64,000 nucleotides of DNA from Cotesia glomerata (GCF_020080835.1 NC_058161.1:11163297-11227296); one strand, 5' to 3'. Positions 21,309-33,723 are shown, numbered from the stretch's first letter. The notes: generated by a model not told the origin, from the sequence alone. Program-made: numbers and translations.

Positions 21309-22280
21309 ATTAACATGCATTCATCGGGATCAACACTTGAAGAGGAATCAATTTTAACCAGTATGTCCAAAATATCTACTGTTAATCTGTGCTGTTTCAA
21401 TGCCTAATCTTTGGTGTTGGCTACTCATACTGATGAATTTAGAAACTTTTTTCATAGAAGTAAATACGATATGATTGCTGTCACGGAGTCATGGTTAAAG
21501 GATGTAGTCACTAATGCTCAAATTAGTCTCCATGGCTACTCAGTGTTTCGTGTAGACAGACGAGGACGTGTTGGTGGCGGTGTTGCGCTATTTGTTCGTG
21601 ATGGCCTGTCAGTTCGTGTGGTAGCCACGTCGGCGTTGCTACCGAGAGATGGTGTTCCAGAATTTATTTTTGCGAAAGTATGGAATGAATTGCAGCCAAA
21701 AATGCTAGTTGCTGTAGTTTATAGGCCCCCGAAAGTAGATTTTTTTGATGTTCTTCAGAGCGAGCTTATGAGGCATATTAGGAAATATAAGTTTACGTGT
21801 GTTGTTGGCGACTTCAACACAAACTTGTTGGTGCAAACTCATGACTCTGTTGAATTAAGAGAGCTTTTTATCTCTCAAGGTTTACAGATAGTTCCGCTGC
21901 AGCCGATTCATCATACGAAGACTTCAGACACGTGGATTGATGTGTGTGCAATAAGTGACTTTTCAAAAGTAAGTGCATGGGGCCAATCTGCGCAGCCGTT
22001 CTTATCGGGACATGATCTTATTTATGTTTCATTTGCATACAATATGCTACGTGCTGGCCCAGTAACAGTTACCGGGAGATTTTTGAGAAATGTCAACGCC
22101 AGAAAAACAGTAGATTTTGTGGATTCTTACGATTTGGATGCATTTGATACGAGTTCGGACATAGACTCGAAGCTAGATGCTTTCAACGGACTAATAAGTA
22201 ATGTCTTGGATGAAGTTGCGCCAGAGAAGACGTTTGTGGTGAATCGTCCTCCGATTCCTTGGTATGCAGAACCGAACCAA
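21309..22280 (+). pseudogene. LINE ORF2 endonuclease fragment
   Basis: An APE-type endonuclease: AVTESWL (catalytic Glu), the GGGVALFVRDGL segment, VVYRPP, the GDFNTN motif, HHTKTSDTWID and SGHD near the end. An in-frame TAA sits where the start should be (just after the CFNA segment, about 21401-21409). The frame leaves LINE homology after PIPWY, before any reverse-transcriptase motif, so most of ORF2 is deleted. The element cannot move by itself. Confidence 0.8.
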
Positions 22281-22662
22281 CCAAACTTTTTCAACTACAG
22301 CACTGATAACACCCGTCACGTGGGGATAAAATTAGTGGAATGGTGCTCGCGGTACATTCTGATTCACCCTTCTCCTATTACTCATTAGAGACGATTCGAG
22401 GATCATCATAACGTTAAAAAGGCGACTTGGCTAATCTGCCTTATTGTCGTTACCATCCGGGAAATTTGGAAAAAAAAAACAATGCAAAATTGAAAAATAT
22501 ATTTATGCGCATATAATTGTTTTTTATTTACTTCAATTATTATTCTCAATGAGCCTTTTTCCTGAAGTACGAAAAATTACTCACTAGCGGCGCTAGTGGT
22601 TCGGTAGGGACAAACATTGTCAGAGCTCCATTTAATCACATAGTAAAGTGGACATAAAAAAC

Positions 22663-22801
22663 ATGTTTTTGACCGAAGACGACGTTCCTGGAGCAAAATT
22701 AAAATTTGCAACTGTAAAAGACAATAATGTTGTCACATTAAAACGTTGGTTTGCGTGCCGTAACTTGAAAGTTACCGGAAAAAAAATGAATTAATTGACA
22801 G
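22663..22801 (+). pseudogene. SAP-domain first exon, frameshifted
   Basis: An ATG opens a frame with acidic TEDDVPGAKLKF, then VVTLKRWFACRNLKVTGKK, which is the first helix and turn of a SAP DNA-binding motif. One base is missing in the following A run (22779-22786): the other frame then continues with NELIDR and ends at a donor, GACAG/GTTAGT. SAP first exons of this kind are common in insect transposon-borne proteins. The downstream exons are absent from this short element. Confidence 0.65.
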
Positions 22802-23010
22802 GTTAGTATACAAACTCTAGTAAAAAACTAGCGGTAAATTCAAACTGTAACAAGAGAAATTGAAAATAATTATAAATTTAAGATTTATTTCAGAGTGAAA
22901 TATGAATGAAATATAAATGGTAATAAATAAACGTTATTATATGTAATAAATGAATACGATTAAGTAACAGACAGAGGTTATGTGTCATTTTAATTTATAT
23001 CCAATAACTG

Positions 23011-23278
23011 CACTAATAGAAGGATTTGTTTCTAGTTAAAAATATTTTTAATATTTAACAAATCATTTATTAGAGACCACTTTTTAATCCTTTATGAATA
23101 TTTCTTAGTATTTAAAAAGATTTATTAATATTCAATAAATGAACATCAGATTTATTAAATACAAACAAATCATTTTAAATACTAAGAAATATTTGTTTAA
23201 TACTAAAAGTGGTCTCTAATAAATGATTTGTTAATTATTAACAAATATTTTTGGTGCAAATTAATCCTTCTATGAGTG
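23011..23278. repeat. Nested foldback MITE
   Basis: The ends CACTAATAGAAGGATT and AATCCTTCTATGAGTG are complementary. The inner stretch ATCATTTATTAGAGACCACTTTT pairs with AAAAGTGGTCTCTAATAAATGAT. The arms are about 100 bases of a 268-bp element, nested in the 22548-23691 TIR element. Confidence 0.8.
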
Positions 23279-23691
23279 AATGAGAAAAATTTGCTATTTA
23301 TTTGTTATTTGTTTAATTAATTTCAAAAATAATTTTGAAAACATGTAATTGATGATTCTAAGTAATTAGTTTATCAGTTATTTAGAACTTTATAATTTCG
23401 TAATCTTTTATTGGAATCTAACCTCGTCGATATGAGGTTTTACAAATGGTATAAAAAACAGATTTTCCTCTGGATAGCGATTATCCGACGTACACTTTGC
23501 AAAACTACAATGTTTTGTTGGCATAGTGGTTATTAAAAAAATGTTTTTGTGTTTAAATATTATTTTTAAATAATAAAATAATATAGCGTAAATAACACTG
23601 TCTTAAATGAAAATATTTTATGTCTGTCCCTACTACGAGTGCTGCCTCTCGTGGCACGTTCGCTGTACTACTCTCAGGAAAAAGGCTCATT

Positions 23692-24273
23692 TGACGCTGG
23701 CGTTTGACGCTGGACGTGTTTTTATTCATTTCAGCTAGGTGGAGTTCTAGTTTGACGCTAAAAGCTAGCGTCAAGCGTCATCATAAGGTTACAACTTTAC
23801 GAATAGCATACATCTAAAAAAAGCATTGAATCATCGTGCCACTGGTTTCAATTTGAAAAATTGCATCCATGATATTTAAGGGTCGACTGTAGTAAATATA
23901 TTTTCAAAAAATTTTTTTTTTCTAATTACTTCTTTGAAAAATTCGAAAATTGGGTATTATAAAACTTTTGCTAAAGTTAATCTATGATCTTTTTCTGGAA
24001 GTTTATTTTATTTGATTCAAAAATTTATTTGAGCCGTAATTAGAATAATAAAATTTCTTAAAATACATTTACCATAGCCGAGTCTTAAACTGATATATGA
24101 TAATTTTTTTGATTTTTATCAATTATCAGATGTCTGCTGAATTCAGTGTTTCATATTGCATCCAGCACGAGTTTTTGAATTTAGTTTTTTTTTAACGAGT
24201 AACTGATAAAAAAAATACCTTTATAAAAATTTGCAGTTTTTTTTTTAATTTTGAAAAGTGCAAATTTTTTACG

Positions 24274-24306
<33 letters not shown>

Positions 24307-25485
24307 AAAATTATTTGTCTAAGAAAATTCTAGAAATCCAAGGAATTATTGAAGTGAACATTTTGTGTTTTACAATAAGTACAATCGGACCTCGTTAGAA
24401 GACTATTAATTTCTTTTTCAAACTACCGCGATGTCTGATTCATAAAAAAGTTAGGAAATAGTCCTGTAATAAAGAAAAATTTAATAAAAACTCGACAAAT
24501 TTTTTTGTTACTTGAAATACTTTCAAGACCTGAAAAATTTCGATGATTAATCATTCGATTGATGGTGAACCGTTAAAAAAACTTTACTTTTTTGTAAATA
24601 AAGCTATTTCTGATCAAAAAAATAAAGAACTTTAGCAGCAGCTTTTGAAAAATTCTGTATTATTTAATCCTCAAACTTAGAGCCAATTTTTCAATTCGGG
24701 ATAAAATATTGTCGAATCCAAATATATATTTCATGTGTAACATAAATAAATATACTTACCACAATAATTTTATCCTGGATTAAAAAACTGGTCCTTCAAT
24801 CATAAAATTTTTAAAAATACATTCAGCGTTGCCCAGTTTTTGATATAAATAAAAGAAATTCAAAGCCTCTGACTCATCTTATTAAATATTTTTATACGTT
24901 TGAATAATATCTCCTTGAGAGCTTTCTTTGGTTATCCATCAGAGGTCTTATACAATTTCACTATACTCATTTAGCGATTTGATTATTATTTATAAACTAC
25001 GGTATATGGATAGTGTCGCTGAGTGAGTGGAAACACTTTTCATATAGTTTATAGAAATGGTTTAATTTTAATACAGGTAACAATTAAAGTATTATTAAAT
25101 TAAAAGCTTTGATGGATAACAGTCTCAGGTCAATATCAAAATTTGGGAAAATAAAAATTTGTTTATTATTAATGTCTATATTATATATAAAAATTTAGCA
25201 CACCACAAACGCAAATAGAAGCAATACAGGTTTACTTTATTATTACTTAAAACTTGAAAAATTGTTTTGTTAAAATTGATTTGAGTTTTATGTTAAAAAT
25301 GAAAATTTTAATTGATTATATTAAAAGATATGTGTTATAAATACTTATATAATCGATCTTTGAATTAAAATATAGAAAAAATTAAATAATATATGCATAA
25401 ATCAGTATTTAACTTAATATCCTTGAAAAGTATTCCTGGTTTTTCGGGTCGAGTATTATATCGTTGTTTTTAATAAGGTTAAACG
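23692..25485. other. Intergenic region upstream of the PIX gene
   Basis: AT-rich. It has a T homopolymer of about 30 at 24274-24302 and the repeated word TTTGACGCT at 23690-23780. The promoter of the downstream RhoGEF gene should lie in its right part, but no specific element is identified. Untranslated upstream exons cannot be excluded. Confidence 0.45.
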
Positions 25486-28400
25486 ATGTCAAAATCTGAT
25501 TTACCGAAATTAGTGACAGCTTTGTTTACATTCAAAGGAAAAAATAATGATGAGGTAAATTTCAATCACTAAATGAATTGTTTTTCGTTAAGTTATAAAA
25601 TTTTACCGAATTTTAGTTGTACTTCAAAAAAGGTGATCTCATTATTATTACACAAACGGACGATGGAGGCTGGTGGGAAGGTACATTAAATGACAAGACT
25701 GGCTGGTTTCCATCAAATTATGTCAAAGAATATAAATCTCCTGGTAATTATTCAATTATTTTAATTCTTGCACTATTATCGATTAACTACTAAAATTAAT
25801 TATCTTTACACAGAATCTGGACATTCCTCTACAAAATCATCACCAGAAAAAACGAATCAGGAGCTTCCCGTTTATCAAAGAGTTAATCGAGATATCGTAC
25901 TAAAAGATTTGGCTGATTCTGAGAAAGCTTTTATCGCAGAACTACAAAGTTTTGTTAATACTTTTTTGGAACAATTAGAAATAAGTAATGTGTAAGTAAT
26001 TTATTAAAAATTTAATTTTTATCTTATTCAAAATTTTCTGGTGGGCTTATAACTTTAAACTTTCTTTTGTAAGAATATTTAATTAGGCAAGTCAGAATTA
26101 AATTTTTATAACTTGATCATATTTATCTGCATCTGCAAACGATAATTAAAATTAAATAATTTTTACTAAATTACTTGTATTTTACAGATTGAAAAAAGAT
26201 GAATATAAACAATTGTCTGGTAATATATATGAAGTTTTGGAAACTCATCAAAGATTCTTAATAAATCTTGAAGCTGCAGTAGCTCAAGGGCCAGATAGCA
26301 AAGTAGGAAATTTGTTTTTATCAGTAGCACCTAAATTCAAATCAGTTCATATGGCCTATTGCAATGGCCACCCACAAGCCGTTTGTATTTTGGATAAATA
26401 TCGTGATGAACTAAATGAATTTATGGAACGTAATGGATCTGCTACTCCAGGAATTTTAGTTTTAACATCTGGGCTTAGTAAACCATTCCGCCGGCTAGAA
26501 AAATATTCGCATATGCTTCAAGAATTAGAAAGATATACTGGCAAAAATCATTCTGACCGAGGTGACACTCAACGCAGTGTGTGTGTTTATCGCGATATTG
26601 CAGTAAGTTGATTTATTATATATTAAATAAATATTTATTCGTTGGTATTTATCATTTGTTTTTTATTAAACAGGAACGATGCACAAGTATCAGAAAACAA
26701 AAAGAATTAGCACTGCAAATTTTGACAAGTGGTATTAAAGGATGGGAAGGCGAAGAATTAACTTCACTTGGAGAAATCTTACACGTCGGACCAGTAACAG
26801 TACTGGTTGGAGTAGAAAGACGTGATCGATATTTTGTTCTATTTCCCACAAATTTATTAGTCCTTAGCACAAGTTCTAGAATGAGTTCTTTTATTTATGA
26901 AGTATGAATAACATTTTTAATTTTTTATAATGACGACAATTTATAAAATAAATTTATTTATTTATTTTAATAATACAGGGTAAACTTCCAATAACTGGCA
27001 TAAATGTTATTCCAATAGAGGACACAGAAGATATGAAAAATGTTTTTGAAATCTCTGGCCCGATGATTGAAAGCATAGTAGTGTTATGTGCACACAAAGA
27101 AGAACGCAGTCACTGGATTGAACTATTAACTCAGGATCAATCATCTAATTTGCTAAAATCATCAACAATGTCTAATGTGAGTTACACCAATAGTCCATAT
27201 AGTCGTTTATCGAGATTTTACGCGAAACTTGTAAGAAAAAAAATTATTCACCCTGAATTGGTGAAAAAACTCCTTTACCTGCAGTATTCTTATAAACCTG
27301 ATTTAAGTGTTGTTAAAATGAGAAAATGTAAAGTATGGTATACAATTTATCCTACCCAAAGTGATGAATATTTCACAGATGATGATTCCGAAAAATTTTT
27401 CGAAAAATCACCCGTTCAGAAAGAGAAACCTCGAGCTTTATTAAAATCTTCAGTAATGTTAGATGTACGATATACTTTAAAACCTAGCAATGTTAGCGAC
27501 TTAGAAAATAATTTATCTTTTTCTGGTTCATCGGCATCTGCTGGAAACTATGAAACTAAACGTCTAAATTACAAACAATCTAAAGTTGATACATGCCAAA
27601 GTTTGCCGAGTACATTTCCTTCACATAAAGCAGAATCTAGTTTAAGTTATCATCATAATTCAGATAATGACAAAGAATTGAAATATTTGAATTTATCGTC
27701 AAAAACTTGGAAATCTATTGAAGCAACACGTCAAGTTGATTGTGCAAGTCCAGAATTTATTTATGTTAACCATTTATCGTCACAACTTACAAGTGTTTCT
27801 GAAAATTCTTTAGATACCAATGCAATTAGTTGCAATTTATTACCTATAACAAGTGTTTATTCATCAGATTCAGGTATGGCTGATAGTTATCACATGCTAT
27901 CAACAGAACTTACTTCTAGCTATAAATATTATTCAAACAAGTCAAATAGATATGTTGATAAAGTTCAAATATCTTGTCATGAAAGTGAAAATGATGAACA
28001 TAATTTTGAACATCAATGTATTTGTAGTTCACCATTCGGCTCAACTCCTAGACGGAGTGAACAGTCGGGTCAATCTTCTAAAAGTGTAGATGACAGTATT
28101 ATTGTTTATACAACATTAACAAGCAATGAAAATGCTAACAATTGCATTGCAAATATAAATCCAGAAAGTAAGAGCAATAAAGAAGCTTCAAAAAATGATG
28201 AAAACAATATTGGTTCCTGTAAAAATCTTGATGATTGCAATAAACGATATACCGTACCTATAAGATTGGAGTCTAAAAATATTTATGAAAAAGTTAAAAG
28301 ATCCGCAGTTCAAAGGCCAAAAGTAATCCATGTTGATGTGAAGGAAAGTGAAAAACCGGTTTTTACATCTGGACTTTATGCACACTGGTGGCTCAAGAAA

Positions 28401-29676
28401 GCGATACCCATATCCAAAAGCACAAACCAAGGCAAGCTTCCATAGCATGGCTGTTTTTTCAGTTCAAAATTTTGATCATAGTTTTTGTAACCGATCGATC
28501 TCATTACTAATAGCCATTCATCTACATTATATTTTATGCTTATCAGTACCCAGCCATGTTGTGTGAAGTTATGCTTCTGCATTGATATTTATTTTTACTA
28601 ACATTAACGTTCATACGTTATGAAAATATTACGTTCTAGTTTTTTGGTTCTCTAGGATAGATATAAAAATTTAGGTGAAACTTTTTATGAATTAATGTTT
28701 TTTAAATTAACTATTTTATTAATATTTTTACTTTTTAACTTTTTTTTTGTTTTTCTTTTAATTTTTTTTTTTTTTTTTAATACAATAGACGAACCATCAA
28801 TCAATCGGGAAGCTACAGAAACAACTCCCGGAATCCTGTTCGTCACTAAAGACTAAAACTCCTTGGTGTCTAGCGTCTTTACGTCCAGCACCTCCAATTT
28901 ATTTGAAAGCTTTTAATAAGTCTGATAATATAGAACTTAGTCGCTCACCACGAGCTGCAAGTAAATATCTGACTGTTTAATCAAAATGGTTTATAATTTT
29001 AGTGCAATAATTTAATATACCATTATTATTTGAAAATTACAGGTGAACGTCAATTTGAAGATGATGCAATTATATTAAAAATTATTGAAGGTTATTGTGT
29101 GACCGTCAACGCAAGACTTACTGTTCATCCTGGTAACTTATAAATTATATACTAGCCTTTTTTCATGATTGTATTAATGAAATATTGTGTTTTGATGGGA
29201 AAAATAATTTTAACTTCAGAATTAGCTATGAGGAATTTAAAATATTTATATAAACAAAAATTATTTTAAACGTGTAAAATTAACAATCGCATATAAATTT
29301 CAGCTGTGATAGATAATGAACCATCTAACAAGATATGTGATAGCGTGTCAGTTGTTAATAGTAAAATTGGAGTTTCGGATTCTTGTGATGACAGGTATGT
29401 GTACTAATAACATACGAAATTAATCATTTTTATGAGAGAGTCGATAGACCAAAAGCTAATTCTGAAGTTAAGTTATCGATATCTATAATAAAAGACTGAT
29501 TTACTGTCTATAGGAGCTTATCGCAGACAGTGGAAACCTTAAAGAATCAAGTTGAGACTTTGCAAAACCAAGTATCACAACTTACTAAACTATTAGATGA
29601 AGAAAAACAGTCACGACTGTTACTCACTATTGCGATGAAACGGATTGGTGCAATGGATAATTTTGTGTCTTTATAG
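25486..29676 (+). CDS. PIX-family RhoGEF (SH3-DH-PH-coiled coil)
   Basis: PIX proteins activate Rac/Cdc42 and scaffold PAK and GIT at adhesions and synapses. The exons read by splice sites are 25486-25554, 25617-25743, 25814-25991, 26188-26602, 26674-26901, 26979 onward, 28789-28960, 29043-29132, 29304-29394 and 29514-29676. The phases fit at every junction except one. The SH3 domain (residues about 10-64) has ALFTF, GGWWEG and WFPSNYV. The DH domain spans about residues 80-270 (RDIVLKDLADSEKAFIAEL; LSKPFRRLEKY). The PH domain lies at about 275-400 (RRDRYFVLFP; SHWIELL). A long Ser-rich linker is followed by a helix like the GIT-binding segment (EDDAIILKIIEGYC) and a C-terminal heptad coil of about 45 residues (SQTVETLKNQVETLQNQV). 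There is no N-terminal CH domain. Exon 6 is open to a TAG at 28443-28445. Exon 7 needs a phase-0 donor, and the best candidate (AAA/GTAATC at about 28322) is mediocre, so either a C-terminal isoform ends at 28445 or the junction is non-canonical. Confidence 0.92.
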
Positions 29677-29746
29677 GTGCATTAAAAATAGTTTTTATTG
29701 TATTTTGTGCCTTACCATTAACATAAAATTTGTGTTGAAATTACTA

Positions 29747-29752
29747 AATAAA
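29747..29752 (+). terminator. AATAAA signal of the PIX gene
   Basis: AATAAA 71 bases after the TAG of the coiled-coil exon, in an AT-rich 3' end. Position and sequence are typical for polyadenylation. Confidence 0.65.
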
Positions 29753-29989
29753 ATTTATAATTCATTACTTAATAACGATCTCGAATAAGTCTTCCATTAA
29801 TTTTTTTAATTTCATTTAAATAATAAAAGTAATGAATTGTAATTGTTTTAAATGACATCTTAATTTTAAAAAAATTATAAAATCAAACATTAAAAAATTT
29901 GTATATTTTGTTTTTGAAATTAATTAAATATGACTTTTTATCTTGTAAATGTTAGAGAGAATATAGCGTAATTAAATCAAAAAGGGCGT

Positions 29990-30960
29990 ATTGCCACAGG
30001 TTTGTAGGGATCCATGCTAAAAGGGTGTATAAAAAAATTTTTTTTTGTCATATTTCTTAAAATAACTCAAAACACAGATCTGTAAAAAAAAAAATTCAAG
30101 CACCTTAAAGCTAAAAGAGCGTATCTCAAGACATGCGCTCTTTTAGCTTTTAGAACAGTAGTGCCTAAAGCTAGAAAGGCGCATAAAAAAATTTAAGTTT
30201 TTATAAAAAATTTTGATAAAGCTTCACAAGACAAGTTAGATCCAAAAAATAGTCTAGTACACAAAGCTCATTTATTACAAAAAGAAGCAAAATGAAAACA
30301 ATTGTTTAGTTTTGCAGTTACTCAGCTTCTAGATATAAAATTCATATGAATATTTTTTTTTACCTACGACATTTTTTTCCTTTAAAATTAATTAAAAATG
30401 CAGTAAGGTAAAAGCCCCAATATATGATCATGTACCAGTATATGATCACTCCATGTATTTGTATACCTATATTTGTGAATATAGATATACAAATACATGG
30501 AGTGATCATATACTGGTACGTGATCATCTATTGGGGCTTTTACCTTAATAAAAAAAATCAAAATATTATCTTTTTATTACGGAAAAAAAACCCCGAAGAT
30601 GTGACAAAAATGGCGCAAGAGGGTATGGGAATCATACCTAAATGAACCCGTTATTAATGCATTTTTTTTTTTTTATTTGATGTAAGAATTTCGAAATAAT
30701 TTTCAGACAAAAATGCATTAATATAATCACGCATATTCTGCAATTTTTTAAAATATTTTCAATCGTAATTTTAAAATAGTGTATGTATAGTTAGAATACG
30801 CCTCCTTGACTTCAATGTTTCATTTTTAGGCGAAGAATATGTCTACCAGTCGGTTGGTGATAAAAAAAAAATTATGCGCTCTTTTAACTTTGCAAAGCTA
30901 AAAGGGCACCCAGATTGCTATGTGCCCTTTTACCTTTTGGCACACGATGTTTCGTAATTT
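29990..30960. repeat. Repeats with GCTAAAAGGGC-type words
   Basis: The words TAAAAGGGC, CTAAAAGAGCG, GCTAAAAGGGCAC and their complements recur (about 29984, 30021, 30113-30155, 30878-30945). AGCTAAAAGAGCG and GCGCTCTTTTAGCT form a hairpin at about 30111-30153, and GCTAAAAGGGCAC pairs with GTGCCCTTTTAC at about 30898-30945. No gene. The foldback at 30405-30546 lies within. Confidence 0.6.
30405..30546. repeat. Near-perfect 68-bp inverted repeat
   Basis: The left arm 30405-30472 and right arm 30479-30546 are complementary with about three mismatches and a 6-base loop. The ends are AAGGTAAAAGCCCCAATA and its complement. This is a miniature foldback element. The terminal word resembles the TIR of the 57278-58077 element (GTAAGGTAAAGGACCC). 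Confidence 0.9.
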
Positions 30961-31446
30961 TTTTCAAAAAATGAGATTACAAGTTATAGAAAGATTCAAG
31001 TATAAGAAATATTTTATTTACAAAACATAGATAATTATGGAACATAAATGTATCAAATTCCATGTTAACTTAGAGACAAAAGTGATTATTGAATTACAAC
31101 TTTTAATGTATTTTAGTATTTCTTTATACTAAAATATTTTTCAGTATATATTTCGGATTGATTTATTTTGTTTATAAAATCTAGTATATGTTGTACGAAT
31201 TGAGAACTTGATCATGAAAGTAATGGTTTAAGCAGAATACAAATCTTATAGTATATCGTGATTGAGTTTTTAATCTTATTCTTATTACATAGAATAGATG
31301 TTATTTTACTGCGATAATAAAAATTAATCTTGTTATAATTGTATTCTATTACTAATAATTTAATAATTATGAACCTTCTTACTGTGACTATTAGAATATT
31401 TTATCATTTCTTTACAAAAGTTTATAAACAATATATTCATATAAAA

Positions 31447-32015
31447 CTAAGAATTGGGATTAGACGTTGAAATTTGAACTGATGCGCCAGTTGCCGATGC
31501 TAACGGTTGCGTTGATCTAATGTTCGATCTTCCATGAAGATGCTTATTTTTTATACGATCTAATTCATTAACTCTGCTTCTGGCGTGTTCCAGCCTATGC
31601 CAAGCCATTTGTAAAACTTTCTGACTCGCATAACCTGATCCTTCGTGTGGTTGACCTAACATAGTAAATGAAAAACTTCATTTTTGGTTTATGTGAAATT
31701 TTTAAATAAAAAAAATTCAAACATACCAGTAGAAACTTGAGTAAGATAATTGATTTGTTCACTTAGTTTTGATTCAACAGTGCTTAATAATTTTAAAAAT
31801 TGATGGGTTTGAGCTTCAGCTTGTTTCACACTTGATTTCTCTTTACTAAGTTCAACAAACACTTGACCTATAAAAAATATTAATTTATTTTAGATTATCA
31901 ATGAATAAACTACGATAAGTTTTGTTATGAAATTCTTACCGGCACTTTGTAAACAATTGATAATATCTTTTTCAATTAATTCTAAAATTTGAATGCGTTC
32001 CATTGGCGGTGTCAT
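31447..32015 (-). CDS. MED11: Mediator subunit 11
   Basis: MED11 is a head-module subunit of the Mediator complex in the nucleus. It forms a helical heterodimer with MED22 and helps to recruit TFIIH and RNA polymerase II. The three exons on the minus strand are 32015-31940, 31867-31727 and 31655-31447, with GT-AG introns in phase 1, giving 141 residues. MTPPMERIQILELIEKDI (1-18), CLQSAG, AQTHQFLKLL, SEQINYLTQVSTGQPHEGSG and KVLQMAWHRLEHARSRVNEL are hallmarks of metazoan MED11. A C-terminal Ser/Thr/Asn tail of about 30 residues is less conserved. The start is the ATG at 32013-32015: the open frame upstream lacks an ATG. No lesions. Confidence 0.95.
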
Positions 32016-32314
32016 GATTGGATTGCTTTTTTTATAAATATTTAACAACAAATTTATTCTGTGATTATTCAATATGCACTTTAACAGTATAATTAGTGAG
32101 CTGTAGTACAGAAATTGGTTTTTAACCTAAGAAATATATTTTAATCCCGTCACTACAAGAACCATAATATTTTAAATATTTCCTCTGGAGCTCTGGAAAG
32201 TAAACTATCATACCCTATACCTGTTTAAGTATATGTATAGTGTGAATGTAGGCTAAAGGTACACCACCGCCATGATTATATGCAATGTTAGACGCGGCTC
32301 GAATTTGAATAATA

Positions 32315-32806
32315 AAATCCGAACAAAAACAGTTTCACTGTAAAAAAATCGCGCCAAGTCCACGTTCATAAGACTATTAAGAAAAAAAAAATTTCTTTTT
32401 TTCTTTACAAAAATATATAAAATAAAAAAATTAAAAAATCCAAGTAACCGATATGATTGTTTATGATTTTCGGAAATTAAAAAAAATTTTGTTATAAATT
32501 TAAAAATTAAGAAAAAAAGTTTGGAACGTATTTAGTGTGCGCGGTTGCAAAATTTAAAAAAATTGAAATACACAATGACGCACACCAAGTACGTTCCAAA
32601 ATTTTTTTCTTAATTTTTAAATTTATAAAAAAATTTTTTTTAATTTCCGAAAATCATAAACAATCATATCGGTTACTTGGATTTTTTAATTTTTTTATTT
32701 TATATATTTTTGTAAAGAAAAAAACAAATTTTTTTTTTCTTAATAGTCTTATGAACGTGGACTTGGCGCGATTTTTTTACAGTGAAACTGTTTTTGTTCG
32801 GATTTT
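32315..32806. repeat. Foldback element, arms about 230 bp
   Basis: The left arm begins AATCCGAACAAAAACAGTTT and continues CACTGTAAAAAAATCGCGCC, AAGTCCACGTTCATAAG. The right arm is the complement, ending at about 32806. The arms meet at a short centre near 32545-32580, where GGAACGTA and TACGTTCC face each other. A single-arm copy lies at 10935-11165 and a left-arm-like copy at 58328-58560. The open frame inside is a shadow. Confidence 0.88.
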
Positions 32807-33242
32807 TTGTAATTATAATAAAAATTTACAATTAGTACCAACTTAATTAAATCTCGCGTTGGTTGCATTTTTTATAGCAAACTAGCAAACTATCCCCTTG
32901 AAACTACAGTTTATGTAAAAATAATTCCAGCGCACCCTGGCGGGCGTAGATGCAAGCTGTGAAAAATCTATTTTTAACTGTAGTTTCCCATCTAATGAAG
33001 GATTACTATGCATTCTCGAATTATTTAGTCTGTGGCAGATCACTTTGCCCATCGAAAAAAAAGTCAGGATCGAAATTTTTGCGTTGCTATAGTTTGTGCT
33101 GATTAAATTTAATAATTTTAAGTAGATTAATTGTTATAAGTGAATATAATTAATTAATAACAGTCAAATAAAGTATGAATTACTGTTATAATATACAATT
33201 TAGGAAAAAAAAAGTACCGTAGAATTAAATAAAATTTTGCAA

Positions 33243-33353
33243 CCTCAAAATACCGTTCTGCTTACAGTAAACACAGTCGGTAATCTGGCGCTCCGTTTAC
33301 AGCAGATTTGAACGGAACTTGGCGCCAGATTCTACCGAATCTGTGGATTATAC
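33243..33353 (-). repeat. GGCGCCAAG repeat, copy 2
   Basis: The reverse complement contains, in order, ACAGATTCGGTAGAATCTGG, CGCCAAG, CCGTTCAAA, CGCCAG and GTAAGCAGA, as in copy 1 at 10332-10412. Confidence 0.6.
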
Positions 33354-33681
33354 CACTATAAAAAATTATTGTTACCTTATGATCAAACTACTAGGAGGAA
33401 AAAAAAGGAGAAATAAAAAAAATTTTAATGAAATTACACAGTGGTCATTCAAGAGAAAAATATCATACGAAAAGCTAGAATAAATGTAAATAAATACTTT
33501 AAATAAGCCTGGAAAAAATTAAGTTGTAAAGAGAAGATCTCAGTAATATTGGATGTTCAGCAATTTTTAGTTATTTTAAGTTATTCCAAATCTCGTTTCA
33601 TTTTATCACATCCAATATAAAATAAATTTACAACAAAAAATTATTTTTTATTTATGTTAAATTTAAAAAATGTTGATTTAA

Positions 33682-33687
33682 ATTTAT
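33682..33687 (-). terminator. AATAAA signal of UTP14
   Basis: AATAAA on the minus strand about 37 bases beyond the UTP14 stop codon, a normal spacing. Confidence 0.5.
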
Positions 33688-33723
33688 TAATATAAATTTC
33701 TCCATTAATTATTAAATAATTAT

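Larger units (their letters stand above)
19993..22470 (+). mobile_element. Internally deleted LINE (non-LTR) element
   Basis: It has a leader of about 330 bases, a zinc-finger ORF1, and an ORF2 that contains only the endonuclease. No reverse transcriptase follows. After about 22280 the sequence changes to something I cannot assign, and an A-rich run near 22469 may be the 3' tail. The ORF1-plus-APE-endonuclease layout fits the CR1/Jockey-like LINEs. The exact clade is not settled. Confidence 0.8.
22548..23691 (+). mobile_element. TIR element carrying a SAP-domain exon
   Basis: Terminal inverted repeats AATGAGCCTTTTTCCTGA at both ends (left 22548, right ending about 23691), length about 1.14 kb. 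It holds a short exon with a SAP domain and a nested foldback at 23011-23278. No target-site duplication was resolved. No transposase is seen. A larger parent that encodes a SAP protein is inferred. Confidence 0.75.
32807..33723. other. Intergenic region with one repeat
   Basis: No gene. The GGCGCCAAG repeat copy 2 lies at 33243-33353. The polyadenylation region of UTP14 lies at its right end. Confidence 0.5.

Noticed and set aside
23553..23774. Minus-strand frame of 73 codons
   Set aside because: It spans the right TIR of the 22.5-kb element; no recognised content.
30424..30645. Plus-strand frame of 73 codons with Ile/Tyr repeats
   Set aside because: It lies in the 68-bp inverted repeat and adjacent A-rich sequence.
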